From a virus: a stretch of DNA of 64,000 bases. The stretch lies in IMG/VR virus record IMGVR_UViG_3300032011_003089, positions 1-64,000 of that record. The stretch is one strand, 5' to 3'. The first letter of the stretch is position 1. The number at the start of each line of letters is the position of its first letter. The notes under the pieces were generated by a model, which saw nothing but the letters and a program-made list of their open reading frames with translations, was not told where the DNA came from and did no database searches. Positions 34,239 to 44,800 of this stretch are shown one piece after another. The translations under genes and the position numbers were made by a program.

Positions 34239-35417
34239 ATGAATCCAAACACATCAAAGGTATCAACTAAGAAGGTCGCAGAGAGCGCAATGTCTCTGGA
34301 GCCTTCGGCTATCGTAACGCTTTTTGAAATTGATGTCAGCGACTTAATCGCTAGAGGGGAAAGACATGTATACTCTGACATCGGTGAGCCAATTAGAAGC
34401 CAGCTCAGGTTCCACAATAACTTAAAACTAATACAAAACAGCATAATTTGGAATGGCAGCGATTATTTCCCAGCTCCGATTAAGGCCGACGGGTTTGAAA
34501 CCTCAGCTAAGGGCTCTCCTCCAACGCCTAAGCTCACGCTAACCATCAACCCTAAGGGGTTAGATGAAGAAACCCAACATAGAATCAAGTACATTAAATA
34601 CGCTATCAGAGATTTAGATAGCTTAGTAGGAGCTAAAGTAACCCGCACAAGGACCTTCGCAAAGTATATTGACGGTTTAAACTTCTACGATAATTATGGA
34701 GTAGTCACAGGCCCAGTAGAGGGTCAGCAAAAGCTCAAATCAAATATCCTTCAGCCCCCAGAAGGTTTCGACCCAGACCCAAATGCTTACTTCCCTCAAG
34801 ACGTTTACTTTATAGATAGAAAGTCTGGAGAAAACAAAAACACAGTTGAATTTGAATTGGCTAGCCCGTTCGACTTACAAGGCTTAAAGTTGCCAGCAAG
34901 AGTCGTCACAGAACACAACTGCGTTTGGACTTACAGAGGGGAAGGGTGTTGCTACGAATACAATACAGTAAAGCAAACAGGGGTTACAGATATACACTAT
35001 AACGAAGATGGAAATTGCAAAGTCACAGCAGACGGAACCGCACCTCCCTTGGCTACGTTCAAAAATGAAAAGATAAGCAAAATTATAGGGACCTCTTTGA
35101 AACACACTTCATCGTCTGGGTATGTGCCGGGTGAGTTATGGGACCAAAGCAAAACCTATAGCGTGGGGCAATACGTTAGAGTCAACCTAAAGGGCGTAAA
35201 TTACTATTATGTTTCCAGAGGTCAGGTCAATGGCGTGAACAACCTAGGCAAGCCACCGCCCCATGAGACTTTTTGGGTTGCAGACGAATGCTCTAAAGAA
35301 CTCAAGGGCTGCGCATTGCGATGGAGAGAAAATCCAGAGCTTACAGCCCAACAAGCAACTACTGAGCCCCTGCCCATAGGCGCGTTCCCAACTTCTAGAA
35401 GAGGGGGTACTTCGTGA
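34239..35417 (+). CDS. Minor tail protein L (lambda gpL family), possible Fe-S protein
   Basis: A 392-residue tail-tip protein. LFEIDVSDLIARGERHVYSD and the strand block IIWNGSDYFPAPIKADGFETSAKGSPPTPKLTLTINP are typical of gpL, as is VEFELASPFDLQGLKLPARVV. Cysteines C228, C237, C238, C351 and C358 lie in HNCVWTYRGEGCCYEYN and DECSKELKGCALRW. Lambda gpL holds a 4Fe-4S cluster in its C-terminal domain, and the spacing here fits this. The insert between the cysteine groups (residues about 245-345) includes a short carbohydrate-binding-like segment (LWDQSKTYSVGQYVRVNLKGVNYYYVSRG). Longer than lambda gpL (232). Confidence 0.9.
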   Translation: MNPNTSKVSTKKVAESAMSLEPSAIVTLFEIDVSDLIARGERHVYSDIGEPIRSQLRFHNNLKLIQNSIIWNGSDYFPAPIKADGFETSAKGSPPTPKLTLTINPKGLDEETQHRIKYIKYAIRDLDSLVGAKVTRTRTFAKYIDGLNFYDNYGVVTGPVEGQQKLKSNILQPPEGFDPDPNAYFPQDVYFIDRKSGENKNTVEFELASPFDLQGLKLPARVVTEHNCVWTYRGEGCCYEYNTVKQTGVTDIHYNEDGNCKVTADGTAPPLATFKNEKISKIIGTSLKHTSSSGYVPGELWDQSKTYSVGQYVRVNLKGVNYYYVSRGQVNGVNNLGKPPPHETFWVADECSKELKGCALRWRENPELTAQQATTEPLPIGAFPTSRRGGTS

Positions 35418-36121
35418 CCCTATCTCAAGACATAAAATCTTTTATTAAGCTTCACGCAAAAAACGAAGCCCCAGAAGAATGCTGCGGATTTATACTAAAC
35501 GACTCCACGGCCCGTAAAGCTAATAACTCATCCCAAAATAAAAGTCAAAGATTTAGCATCTCAGCCGAAGACTATTTGCAAGCCGCACGTTCAGGTAGGA
35601 TAACCGCTATATATCACTCTCACCCTTCGACTGACGCAACTTTTTCTGAATACGATAAATTTAATAGCATCAATCATAATCTTATATATGTGTTATACTC
35701 TTTAAAAGACAACTCTTTTAGCCAGTTTGACCCGTCTCTTTCCTCGTTCAATGAATACGTCGGAAGAAACTTCGACATAGGAAAGACGGATTGTTTTGGC
35801 TTAATGAGAGACTTTTACAAAGCCGAGCTAAATATAAATTTGAATAATTATAAAAGAGACCGAGATTGGAAAACGTATCTAAGCGAGCTCTTTGATAAAT
35901 ACTTTAAGGTGGAGGGTTTCGAGGAGGTTTCGCAATTACAGAAATACGACTGCATACTTTTTAAAAGCAGAAAAAATGGCCCTTCGTCTCATATAGCCAT
36001 ATATTTAGGTCATGGTTTGATGCTTCACCAGCCGCAAAAGAGCTTCTCTAGAATAGAGGAATACTCAGAAAGACACAAAAAATTAACCAACAAAATCATA
36101 AGGCACAATGAACTTAACTAA
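35414..36121 (+). CDS. Tail assembly protein K (JAMM peptidase plus NlpC/P60)
   Basis: A 235-residue two-domain peptidase of the lambda gpK family. The N-terminal JAMM/Mov34 domain has E21/E22 before CCGFIL, H68 and H70 in HSHPS, then S78 and D81. The C-terminal NlpC/P60 domain has the catalytic C127 in KTDCFGLMRDFY and H193 in SHIAIYLG. Such proteins mature tail-tip components and may cleave cell-wall peptides on entry. It starts in a 4-base overlap with L and ends inside gene I by 14 nt. Confidence 0.9.
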   Translation: MTLSQDIKSFIKLHAKNEAPEECCGFILNDSTARKANNSSQNKSQRFSISAEDYLQAARSGRITAIYHSHPSTDATFSEYDKFNSINHNLIYVLYSLKDNSFSQFDPSLSSFNEYVGRNFDIGKTDCFGLMRDFYKAELNINLNNYKRDRDWKTYLSELFDKYFKVEGFEEVSQLQKYDCILFKSRKNGPSSHIAIYLGHGLMLHQPQKSFSRIEEYSERHKKLTNKIIRHNELN

Positions 36122-36776
36122 AGTAACATTTCATGGCAATCTAGCCGACAAGCTTGACCAAAGTCAATGGGAGCTTGAGGTGGAAAGCATTGCAGAAGCT
36201 ATGCATGCCGTAGACATCATGTCTGACAGGAAATTATCTTTTGCTATAATTGAAAACGAAAAGCAAAATGTTAAATACAAAGTTTTAGTTGATGGTAAAA
36301 ACTGTTTATCTAAACCCGTTAACTCCCCCGAAGAGGCGCTAACGTCAGAGCTTTGCATTAAAAACAAAATGGAAACTGTTGACATAGTTCCCGTTCTAGA
36401 AGGCGCGGGAGGCGGAGGAGACGGCGACAGCAAAGATATTATGATGGTGGTGGGTGGCGCACTTATGCTAGGCGCGGGATTTGCCATGAAGAGTCCAATG
36501 CTGACGCAGTTAGGCTTGTTTGCCGTACTAAGCGGAATGGCTAATCTACTTGCCGAACCCCCAGAGTTTGAAGACTTTAGAGAAATACAACAAGTAAACA
36601 AAAAAGAATCTTATTTATTCAATGGCCCAATAAACACCTACAATCCGGGTGGCCCAGTACCTCTTGGTTATGGTAGAATGCTAGTGGGCTCTTTAGCAAT
36701 AGGGTTCTCCCAATTTAGCGAAGACAAGAAAATTTATGTTCGACACTCGGACGGCACGGAGACTTGGTATCCTTAA
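36108..36776 (+). CDS. Tail assembly protein I (lambda gpI family)
   Basis: A 222-residue protein. The N-terminal ~95 residues are a ubiquitin-like beta-grasp (VTFHGNLADKLDQSQWELEVESIAEAMHAVDIM). A Gly-rich hinge and two hydrophobic segments follow (MMVVGGALMLGAGFAM and QLGLFAVLSGMANLL), and the C terminus contains YNPGGPVPLGYGRMLVGS. This is the standard gpI layout. gpI helps assemble the tip around J. It overlaps K by 14 nt and is followed by J after 12 nt. Confidence 0.9.
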   Translation: MNLTKVTFHGNLADKLDQSQWELEVESIAEAMHAVDIMSDRKLSFAIIENEKQNVKYKVLVDGKNCLSKPVNSPEEALTSELCIKNKMETVDIVPVLEGAGGGGDGDSKDIMMVVGGALMLGAGFAMKSPMLTQLGLFAVLSGMANLLAEPPEFEDFREIQQVNKKESYLFNGPINTYNPGGPVPLGYGRMLVGSLAIGFSQFSEDKKIYVRHSDGTETWYP

Positions 36777-36788
36777 GGAATTTTAAAT

Positions 36789-39700
36789 ATGGCCGCAAAA
36801 AAGACAGAAGCAATCAAAGGTGTTTATTTAGGTGATGTTGAAAACGAGCGTTACATCTCTAAAACTAAGGCTGAAGTTGTAGATTTAATTTCCGAAGATG
36901 GAATCGAAGGCTTGGTTCATCAAGAGTACGAGTTCTCAGGAACGGAAGGCTCTGTAGGCTACAGTAGTTATACAACAAAAGATTTAAACGCAGACCCAGA
37001 GAAAGGCAAGCTCTGCTCTATATACTGGAATGAAGTTCCCGTGCTAGATAAAGACAACGGAAACTTTAACTACACAGATATAAATGTAACCACAAACCAA
37101 AGCACCTTTAACGCCTCCGGCTTCGTAAACAAAAGAGTCAAATCAATTGGCGAGCCAATCAAGGGGTCGGAAGAAAACACAACTTCTCACTATAGGTATT
37201 ATAAAGTATATAACAAATACTGCTCCAAAATAGCCATAGCTTTAAAAGTCGGAGCTCTTGGAAAAGTAGATAGATACAAGGGCACACGCAAAGAGCCAAA
37301 TGAAAACTATGGAGAGTTACTGGACTCTTCTGTTACAGTATCATTTTTTACTAGACCCCTTTATTCCTCTAAGTCTACCGATTTTACGTTAGGTGAGAGA
37401 GTAACGGTTCAAGGTAATTTTACAAGCCCATACGTAAAAGACGTTGAGCTTTCCTTGGACCTAACCAAAGCAAGAAATCAAGCCGACGATGAGACACTGG
37501 GGTACGGGGACTTTCTGGGCTGGGAAGTTCAAGTAATTAGGGACACTGAAGAACCCAAGACGCCCGACGTTAAAAATGCCACCCTGTTAGATTCTATCAC
37601 GGAGGAAATCGAGTACCCTTTAACCGCCCCAAATAGCTATATAATCAAAAGCGATTTTTCAGCAGAGTTCTTTAGCCAAGTACCAGACAGGGCGTACGAC
37701 GCAAGACTACTTAAAGTAAGAATTCCAAGCAACTACGACCCCATAAAGAAGAGTTATGACGGGCCTTGGAACGGGACATGGAAGACGACTAAAGAGTGGA
37801 CAGATAACCCCGCTTGGTGTTTTCATGACCTAATAACGAATAAAAGGTATGGTTTAGGTAAATATATAACTGAAGCTTCATTTGATAAATGGACGCTTTA
37901 TAAAATAGCTCAATATTGTGATACGTTGGTGTCAGATGGAGCTGGGGGCCTAGAGCCCAGATTTACCTGCAACATTTTAATACAGAGCCGCGAAGATGCG
38001 TTTCAAGTTCTGAATGATATGGCCAGTGTTTTCAGAGCCATAGTTTACTATAGCTCGGGAACAGTATATGCAGTTCAAGACGCGCTAAAAGACTCTGTAT
38101 TTCAATTTACAAACGCAAACGTAGAAAATGGCGACTTTAACTACACAACCACAAGCGCCAAGGTTAGACATACTGTAGCGATAGTTAGATACAACGACAA
38201 AGAAAATTTTTACAAGCCCGCAGTAGAGTATGTAGACGACGTAGAAGGAATCAGAAGGCACGGAATTAAAGAGAAAGAAATCTCAGCGTTCGGCTGCACC
38301 AGTAGAGGTCAAGCAATCAGACTCGGCAGGTGGATATTAGCCACAGAAAGATTAGAGACAGAAACCGTGACCTTCACTGCTGGAACAGAGGGAGCGCTGG
38401 TCAGACCGGGAGACGTATTCACAGTTTCAGATTCTAATAGATTATTGAAAAGGCGCGGCGGCAGAGTTGAGCAGTTCACGCGCGTCAACAACAGTCAATT
38501 TACCATTCTTTTAGACAGCAAGCTAGAAGCTCTTGCCACCGGAAGAGATTATCAGCTCACTATATCTGCTCCATCTTTCTTTTTTGACCCATCTCAAACG
38601 AATATAGACAACACCTCTCAAGAGCAATACGTAAGAAATCATCACGTTCAAAAGTTTACCATAACTAATGCCTCTATAGATTATGATAGCGGAACTACAG
38701 GCAAGTCTTTAGTTACCGTAAATTGCACAAACTGTGTTAACACGGATGGAACAGAACTTAATTTAGGCTCAGTAATAGACAAAATGTCTTGGAGTATTTT
38801 GGGTAGCGGAGTTGACGACGACGCCTCTATTACTCAAGAAAAAGTAAACCAAGACATCAGATACAGGGCAATCAACATATCTGAAAAAGAGCTTAACAAA
38901 TTTGAAATAGCAGCCGTAGAATATAGAGAAGAAAAGTATCAAGAAATCGACAGCGCCCTGACCTACGAAAATCAAATTACATTCGACATTCCCTTGGGGC
39001 CGAGCAGACTTGAGATAACCAATCCCCAAGAACGGATTACAGAACACACTAGGGCAATCAATTACCTCGTGCACGCGAACACCAACACCGATGGTTTATC
39101 TTACTACGCGGTATTCGTCAAAAAAGGAAGCGACTTCACAGGAAGCGCTGTCCCAAGCGAAGAGTTCTTGGTAGACAAGATTTATTCTAGGTCTCTTTTG
39201 CTTGGTAAATACGTACCAGCTTCAGAGGATGATTATTACTTTAGAGTATATTCAGTAAACTCCTTAAATCAATATTCCACAACGGGCGGTGAGTCCAATG
39301 GTTTCGCTGCTGTGAACGCAAACCCAGGTTCAGTAGACCCAATTAAAGACGTTACAATCACTTCTCTCAGGCTTTCGGATGATACGGGAGCCAACGCTTC
39401 TGGAACAAGTGACCCAGTAGCGGGGCAAAATATCAGTGGCAGCTCAGAAAGGGTAGACTTTTTCAACGGTTCAGATTTGCAGATAGTTTGGAAAACTTCT
39501 ATACCTAGCCTTCAAGGCATTAATATTTCATTTGACTTTGATTTTAGAATTAGAATTTACAAAGGTTATCCACAAGGAGGCACGCTACTTAAAACAGTTC
39601 AAGCGTATAGACCCATAGACTGGGATTTATCTTTCACAACCTTTGAGCTTCCGCTAGAAGATATAGTGGATATGACCAAGGTCGAAAATAATGGCAGCAT

Positions 39701-41126
39701 AGACTTATACGATGCATACAGAGACTTAACTTTTGAGGTGGACGCGGTCAGCTCCACAACGGATTCTAATGGAAATATTACATACTCCTATTCTTCCACT
39801 GGAAACACCAATGGATACGATAGACTGTATGTTTCTAATCCGCCGCCCAGTAGAGCTTCGGGAATTCAAGGGTTCATCGATATTAATGGCAACATTAAAG
39901 TTTTCAATGTTAGTAGGCCAACAGATGCCCAAGCGGTATATATTATAGCCGCCAAGAAGGACTTTGGTTGGAGCGACTTTATAACGAAAAGAAACGATGC
40001 GTCCTACGCGTTCCATCCCATTAAGATTTCTCCTATTACCAGCGATGACCCAGTGTTCGAAATGGACCCCGCGTTCAAAACGGACGACATGGAAGAGGCT
40101 TATGTAGCGATAGCTTACTGTGATGATTTTGATGCAGACGTTTTAACGTACGCTACGGATAACGCGATAACCTCTTACGTTGAGGCTAACAAACTGGAAG
40201 CAAGAATGTCCGACCCCAAGAAGTTTTCTAAAGTAACCCCAGAGGTTATGGACCTAATCGGAGAGGGTTGGAAAGCGTGGATTAAAATTGACCTAGAAGG
40301 AAACTGGTATGGAAGAAACGTTGATTGCGTAGAAGACAGAACGCATGAGGCTGAAAACCAAACCTTCAAAGGGTACTTACCTTTCTACTGTGGAAGAAGG
40401 GTCCCATTAATACAATATGAATCTATAAACAGTGCAGTTAATCCATTGATTTATTTAAATAGAAATGTAGGCACCGCTCTTTACCAAGACTTTTTTAGCG
40501 CAAGCTGTTTGTATTATTTACCAACGCCCCTAGCTCATAGCGGGGCTGGATATGATTACCCAAATACATACACGAACGAAACCAAATTAATAGGAGGTTA
40601 CTTTGAGGATTCTCCCAGCAATCCAGAATTTTATGAAAACTCCACACCAAACCACCCATACAACGGAGAAAGGTTTGCGAAGAGCTTTAAAAGATTCAGG
40701 ATACATTTTAAAGACGGTAAAGGATTTCAAATAGAAAATGCCGCTGGAGGTTATTGGGTAGTGGGAATGAACGTGAATCATAAGCCTTATTTTGACCAAG
40801 AGATACTAGATGGAATAGGAAGGTTGCCGAATTTTGATTCGACTACGTTCGCTTATGAATCTCAAGTTGACGCAGGAGCACTGCAAGCCTTGGAGGCGGT
40901 TACGCCAAACGGAGAGGACGCTTACATTGGGGGAAGTGATGCTTTCTATAATTATCACCCCGCTGGCTTCGTGCAGGGGTGGGGAGGGTTAGCAAAGACT
41001 AATGATTATTTTGACATACATATAGGACACATGATAGATGGCTCATACTTAAAAGAAGCTATATTTTTTGTGATGGCGTCCACTCAAGACCGCAAAGACT
41101 TAACACATAACTCGCCCTGCACATGA
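36789..41126 (+). CDS. Tail tip / host-specificity protein J (lambda gpJ family)
   Basis: A 1445-residue central tip protein that contacts the host receptor. Residues about 290-370 contain the conserved J core (VPDRAYDARLLKVRIPSNYDP, WKTTKEWTDNPAWCFHDLITNKRYGLGKYI), then ILIQSREDAFQVLNDMASVFRAIVYYSSGTVYAVQD. Fibronectin-like segments follow from about 740. The C-terminal ~300 residues (from about 1150) are unlike lambda J and probably form the receptor-binding part. It is preceded by a weak AAGGAA sequence, and its TGA overlaps the next ATG. Confidence 0.92.
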   Translation: MAAKKTEAIKGVYLGDVENERYISKTKAEVVDLISEDGIEGLVHQEYEFSGTEGSVGYSSYTTKDLNADPEKGKLCSIYWNEVPVLDKDNGNFNYTDINVTTNQSTFNASGFVNKRVKSIGEPIKGSEENTTSHYRYYKVYNKYCSKIAIALKVGALGKVDRYKGTRKEPNENYGELLDSSVTVSFFTRPLYSSKSTDFTLGERVTVQGNFTSPYVKDVELSLDLTKARNQADDETLGYGDFLGWEVQVIRDTEEPKTPDVKNATLLDSITEEIEYPLTAPNSYIIKSDFSAEFFSQVPDRAYDARLLKVRIPSNYDPIKKSYDGPWNGTWKTTKEWTDNPAWCFHDLITNKRYGLGKYITEASFDKWTLYKIAQYCDTLVSDGAGGLEPRFTCNILIQSREDAFQVLNDMASVFRAIVYYSSGTVYAVQDALKDSVFQFTNANVENGDFNYTTTSAKVRHTVAIVRYNDKENFYKPAVEYVDDVEGIRRHGIKEKEISAFGCTSRGQAIRLGRWILATERLETETVTFTAGTEGALVRPGDVFTVSDSNRLLKRRGGRVEQFTRVNNSQFTILLDSKLEALATGRDYQLTISAPSFFFDPSQTNIDNTSQEQYVRNHHVQKFTITNASIDYDSGTTGKSLVTVNCTNCVNTDGTELNLGSVIDKMSWSILGSGVDDDASITQEKVNQDIRYRAINISEKELNKFEIAAVEYREEKYQEIDSALTYENQITFDIPLGPSRLEITNPQERITEHTRAINYLVHANTNTDGLSYYAVFVKKGSDFTGSAVPSEEFLVDKIYSRSLLLGKYVPASEDDYYFRVYSVNSLNQYSTTGGESNGFAAVNANPGSVDPIKDVTITSLRLSDDTGANASGTSDPVAGQNISGSSERVDFFNGSDLQIVWKTSIPSLQGINISFDFDFRIRIYKGYPQGGTLLKTVQAYRPIDWDLSFTTFELPLEDIVDMTKVENNGSIDLYDAYRDLTFEVDAVSSTTDSNGNITYSYSSTGNTNGYDRLYVSNPPPSRASGIQGFIDINGNIKVFNVSRPTDAQAVYIIAAKKDFGWSDFITKRNDASYAFHPIKISPITSDDPVFEMDPAFKTDDMEEAYVAIAYCDDFDADVLTYATDNAITSYVEANKLEARMSDPKKFSKVTPEVMDLIGEGWKAWIKIDLEGNWYGRNVDCVEDRTHEAENQTFKGYLPFYCGRRVPLIQYESINSAVNPLIYLNRNVGTALYQDFFSASCLYYLPTPLAHSGAGYDYPNTYTNETKLIGGYFEDSPSNPEFYENSTPNHPYNGERFAKSFKRFRIHFKDGKGFQIENAAGGYWVVGMNVNHKPYFDQEILDGIGRLPNFDSTTFAYESQVDAGALQALEAVTPNGEDAYIGGSDAFYNYHPAGFVQGWGGLAKTNDYFDIHIGHMIDGSYLKEAIFFVMASTQDRKDLTHNSPCT

Positions 41127-41872
41127 ACAATAACTTAATCATATTTTACAAAGACCAATCTAAAGATGTTTTTTCATTCGCTTTAGATACCGACGAGCAA
41201 TCAGCCTTATCTAAATTCGAGAAGATGAGGCCCAACGTCAATAAAGAAGATATAGTTAAATACTTTTACATCACCGAAGATAAAACGCCAGCGGACACAT
41301 ACGGTAAATACTGTGAGCTCACGGAAAATAAAAAGATGAAATTAAATTTCCGTAATTTACTCATCGATAAAAGGGTTGAAGAGATACGCAAAAAGAGAGA
41401 CTCTATCTTGACAGGACTAGATGTTCCATTCATGAAGTCTCTAGAGGAAGATAACGACCAAGTTAAAAAGCACATCGTTAAAATGAAAAACTTCTTGAGA
41501 GATTTACCAGATAATTTTAAATTCCATTTAATGGAAACTGAAGAGGATATAATTAAGTATAATCCCTTTGGTAATATTTTTGAAGTCATTGTGATAGATG
41601 GCGGCAAAGGATACACCAAGCCGCCAAAGGTAACCATTGACTCGCCAAGCAACGGCTTTCAAGCTGAAGCCATGGCCTTCATAAAAGACGGTAAAGTGTC
41701 AAGGATAGAGGTTACTGAGACTGGATGCGGTTACAACTTCGTTCCTAGCGTAACCATAAAAGATAAAAAAACAAAAAATAAATGTATAGCTATGTGCGGC
41801 GTACCGCAAAACTGCTTCTTAACCGAGGAGCAGCTTTTGAATAACACCAAGTCTCATTACTTGGTGTCGTAG
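41123..41872 (+). CDS. Tail-tip associated protein with GYxxPPxV-type repeats
   Basis: A 249-residue protein coupled to J by ATGA. The N-terminal 150 residues are charged and helical with no known domain. Residues about 153-215 hold two copies of a beta motif: VIDGGKGYTKPPKVTIDSPS then AMAFIKDGKVSRIEVTETGCGYNFVPSVTI. Such G-x-GY-x-x-P-x-V repeats occur in structural proteins of marine phages and often trimerise. Probable tip or fibre attachment protein. It ends convergently inside the tape measure gene with a hairpin at the overlap. Confidence 0.6.
   Translation: MNNNLIIFYKDQSKDVFSFALDTDEQSALSKFEKMRPNVNKEDIVKYFYITEDKTPADTYGKYCELTENKKMKLNFRNLLIDKRVEEIRKKRDSILTGLDVPFMKSLEEDNDQVKKHIVKMKNFLRDLPDNFKFHLMETEEDIIKYNPFGNIFEVIVIDGGKGYTKPPKVTIDSPSNGFQAEAMAFIKDGKVSRIEVTETGCGYNFVPSVTIKDKKTKNKCIAMCGVPQNCFLTEEQLLNNTKSHYLVS
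41844..41867. terminator. Perfect 9-bp inverted repeat at the convergent gene overlap, possible bidirectional terminator
   Basis: ACACCAAGT (41844-41852), a 6-base loop, and ACTTGGTGT (41859-41867). It lies across the stop codons of the plus-strand tail-tip operon and the minus-strand tape measure gene. There is no clear T-run on either side, so termination efficiency is uncertain. Confidence 0.5.
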
Positions 41873-44800
41873 AGCATTCCTCCCGGACGTTTCTGCTGGA
41901 TAATTACATCCATTACTGAGGTCTTAATTCTTGCCGCCAACTCCTTGCTCTCCTGCTCTGTGAGGTCTCCAGCGCCCGAGGCGTCTGTGGTGTCAGCTGT
42001 GACATTTCCGTTGGAGTCAACGTTGACCGCTATATTAATGTTATTTGTGGTGGTGGTAGAACCCCCGATTCCAGAGCCGTCATTTGAGCTTGCCCCTTTG
42101 CTTCCTGGCATAGCCGTAATCGTGTGAGGTTTGCGTACAAGGCCTCCTGCGGCAAATTTGGCAAGTTTACCCGTATTGAGCCTATCGAAGAACTCTGTGC
42201 CATATTCATCAACTGTATCCTTGTTGAGAACGTATTCTCCGCCCATCAACAGGGCTGGCACATTATCACTGTTCATGCCGCCCATAGCGAATTTTCTCGG
42301 AGCGTTGATTAAGCCTCCTTTAGCTTTTTGGGTTGGTGAAATAAATGCGCCCTTGCCACCCGTGAGAGCTCCTGACACGAGCATCGAAGCCGCCCCAAAC
42401 AGGAAGCCGTATCTACGCCCTTGTTTCTCGCGTTGATGCTTCTCCATCGCTTCGTCTTGAGTTTTAAGGAACTCTAACTTCTCCTTCTGGTAATTGAAGA
42501 AGGTGTCCATTTTCTCAAATTTGTATTTGTTTTGAGGATTGTTCTCGTTGGTCATGGCGTAGGCTGACAATTTGGAGTCCTGTATCAACTTGCCCATCTC
42601 AGGACGCTGAAGGTTATCCATTACATATTTGTTTTTGAGATGCACCTTGTAAGAACCCTCACCAATTTCAACGGAGGATTCGTCGAACAAATCTCTATCT
42701 AAATTCTTGCCGACTTCTGGATATTTTTCAGCTATGGTTTTGATTGCTTCAATTCTTTGCGGGGTTAATGAGTTGTTAAGGTTTACTCTGTAGCCTCTGT
42801 GCGTTTCGAGCTCCTTCTCGCCGGTCTTTCTACCCAACCAATCTTCCTTATCTTTTTCGCCAAATTGTTTGTAGTTAAACGATTGTATACCCGCTGTTCT
42901 TAAGTCTCTAGCTTTAGTAAGCTCTTGCCTTCTGATGTTTGCGAGTCTAGCGATAGCGCCACCCTTCTCGGCTGTGACCACGTTAGAGCTATTGAGGGCG
43001 TCGAAGAACTGTTGTCCGTAAGCGTTTACGGCGGACTTTCTGATAACGTACTCGCCCTTGGTTAAGTAAGCTGGTACGTCGTCTTTCGTTCCAGAGCCTC
43101 CGTTAACTACGCCTCCCGATGCGTAACCCTTAACTTCGCCGCCCTTTTTCATTTTGCCGCCGCGTCCAAGAACCGCATCAAAAATCGAATTGACACCCAT
43201 TTGAAGTGCGTTGTCCAGCATCTTATCAGCCATGTTTTTGAACATATCACCAAAAGCTTCCTTGAGAGTCTTGGTTCCCTTGATGGCTTCTCCGAATGCG
43301 GAGGCTGTACCCGTGCGGAAGTCCTGAGCGAATTCCGCGCCCATTCTATTGATGTCTTTGAAGTAGTCTTGCTGGCTGTAGCTAAAGCCCGCGCGAACTG
43401 TTTCTGCGAGGTTTTTAAATCCGTATTCGCCAGCTTCAATCGCCGCTTCATTTGCTTTTTCTAGGGCCTGTCTGTACTGGGCCGTGGGGATTACGCCAGC
43501 TTCGTAAAGTTTGATTGTGTTTTGAAGCTCATTGCTATAGCCTTTAGAAGCAAGTTCCAAGGTTTTCGTCCTTGCTGAAATGTGCGTTTCAAGTTCTGCG
43601 TCAGTTCTTATTCCTGGGGATTCAATAAATTGACTCGTTTGCTTTTGCGCTGCGGACGCAAAGGCGCTTGCTTTATATTCGTTGGCAGAAAATTGATTAA
43701 CGTTCTCAAGTTTTGTGGTCGAATCTGCAACTTCAGCTTTATTATATTCTATTATTCTTTGCCTTGTCGTTTTGCCATCCTTATCAGCGTCATCGAGTTT
43801 CCTTGTACCATCAAGTATACCCGCGACCAGCCCATTATACTGGGCCGTAACTTTTTCGAATTTGACGCCGCCTTCTTCAAACATCCTAGTCATGTTGTCA
43901 AAATTCTGTCCCACCAATTCAAAGTTTACCTGTCGGGTGAGTTTTCTAACTTCCCCTTCCTTTTCTGTTCCCCATTTCTCTATAATATCTTGCAAATGCC
44001 CTCTTAGTTGTTCAGATATTTCTGTATCTGCGATTATCTTTTGCATATCGTTGCCGTGTTTTATCATGGCGTCATCAAAATCTTTTTGTAAACCACCGTA
44101 GTCTCCCTTTGAGGTGAGGCTTTTTATCTCGCTCGTCCCGTAGTCTGCCATCTTAGCGCTAATGTCATCCTCAAAATCATCAATAGTTTGGCGAGCTTTA
44201 TTCTTAGCGCTTGTCCTTAGCACAAATGATTGAGCTATTTGCTCCGCGACTTGAGAAGCCTTTGCAACCACGTCTTCTGAGAAGCCCATGCCTACAGAGG
44301 CTTTGGCTAAATCAGTTTGAGCGGTGGCTCGTGCATTTTTAGCTACCAAGGTTTGGTAGTCAGCAAATAATCTTAATTGAGCCTCTAGCTGCGTGCTTTC
44401 ATCAGCGATTCCTGCATATATGGAAGTCATGCCTTTAGCTGAGTCCTTAAGCTTATTTAAAAATTTTTCATTCTCCTCCGCCTTCGCCATGTATTCTGTT
44501 TGTATCTTAGCGGCCGCTCTTACTCCTGCTATTTCTTTATCTTTTTCCTTTGCTTTATTGAGTAAAAGCTTGTACTCTTCTTCAGCTTTTTTTCTTTGCG
44601 CTTCGTAGTGTTTCGCCTTCTTCTCTGCGTCAAAATTAGCCCCCTTTCCGAACTCTCCCCGCTTCTCGGCTTCTTCCGTTTTTCTATGAGCTATATCCTT
44701 GACTCCGGATTCCAATTCGTCTTTGGTTACATTCCAATCAAAATCCGTATCGAAACGTAACAAGGTCTGCATAAGAGCTTGCTTTTTCTCTATAATCAGT

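Noticed and set aside
43582-44101. Two overlapping plus-strand frames of 128-141 residues within the tape measure gene.
   Set aside because: They overlap each other and the real gene and have composition typical of antisense to coiled coil.
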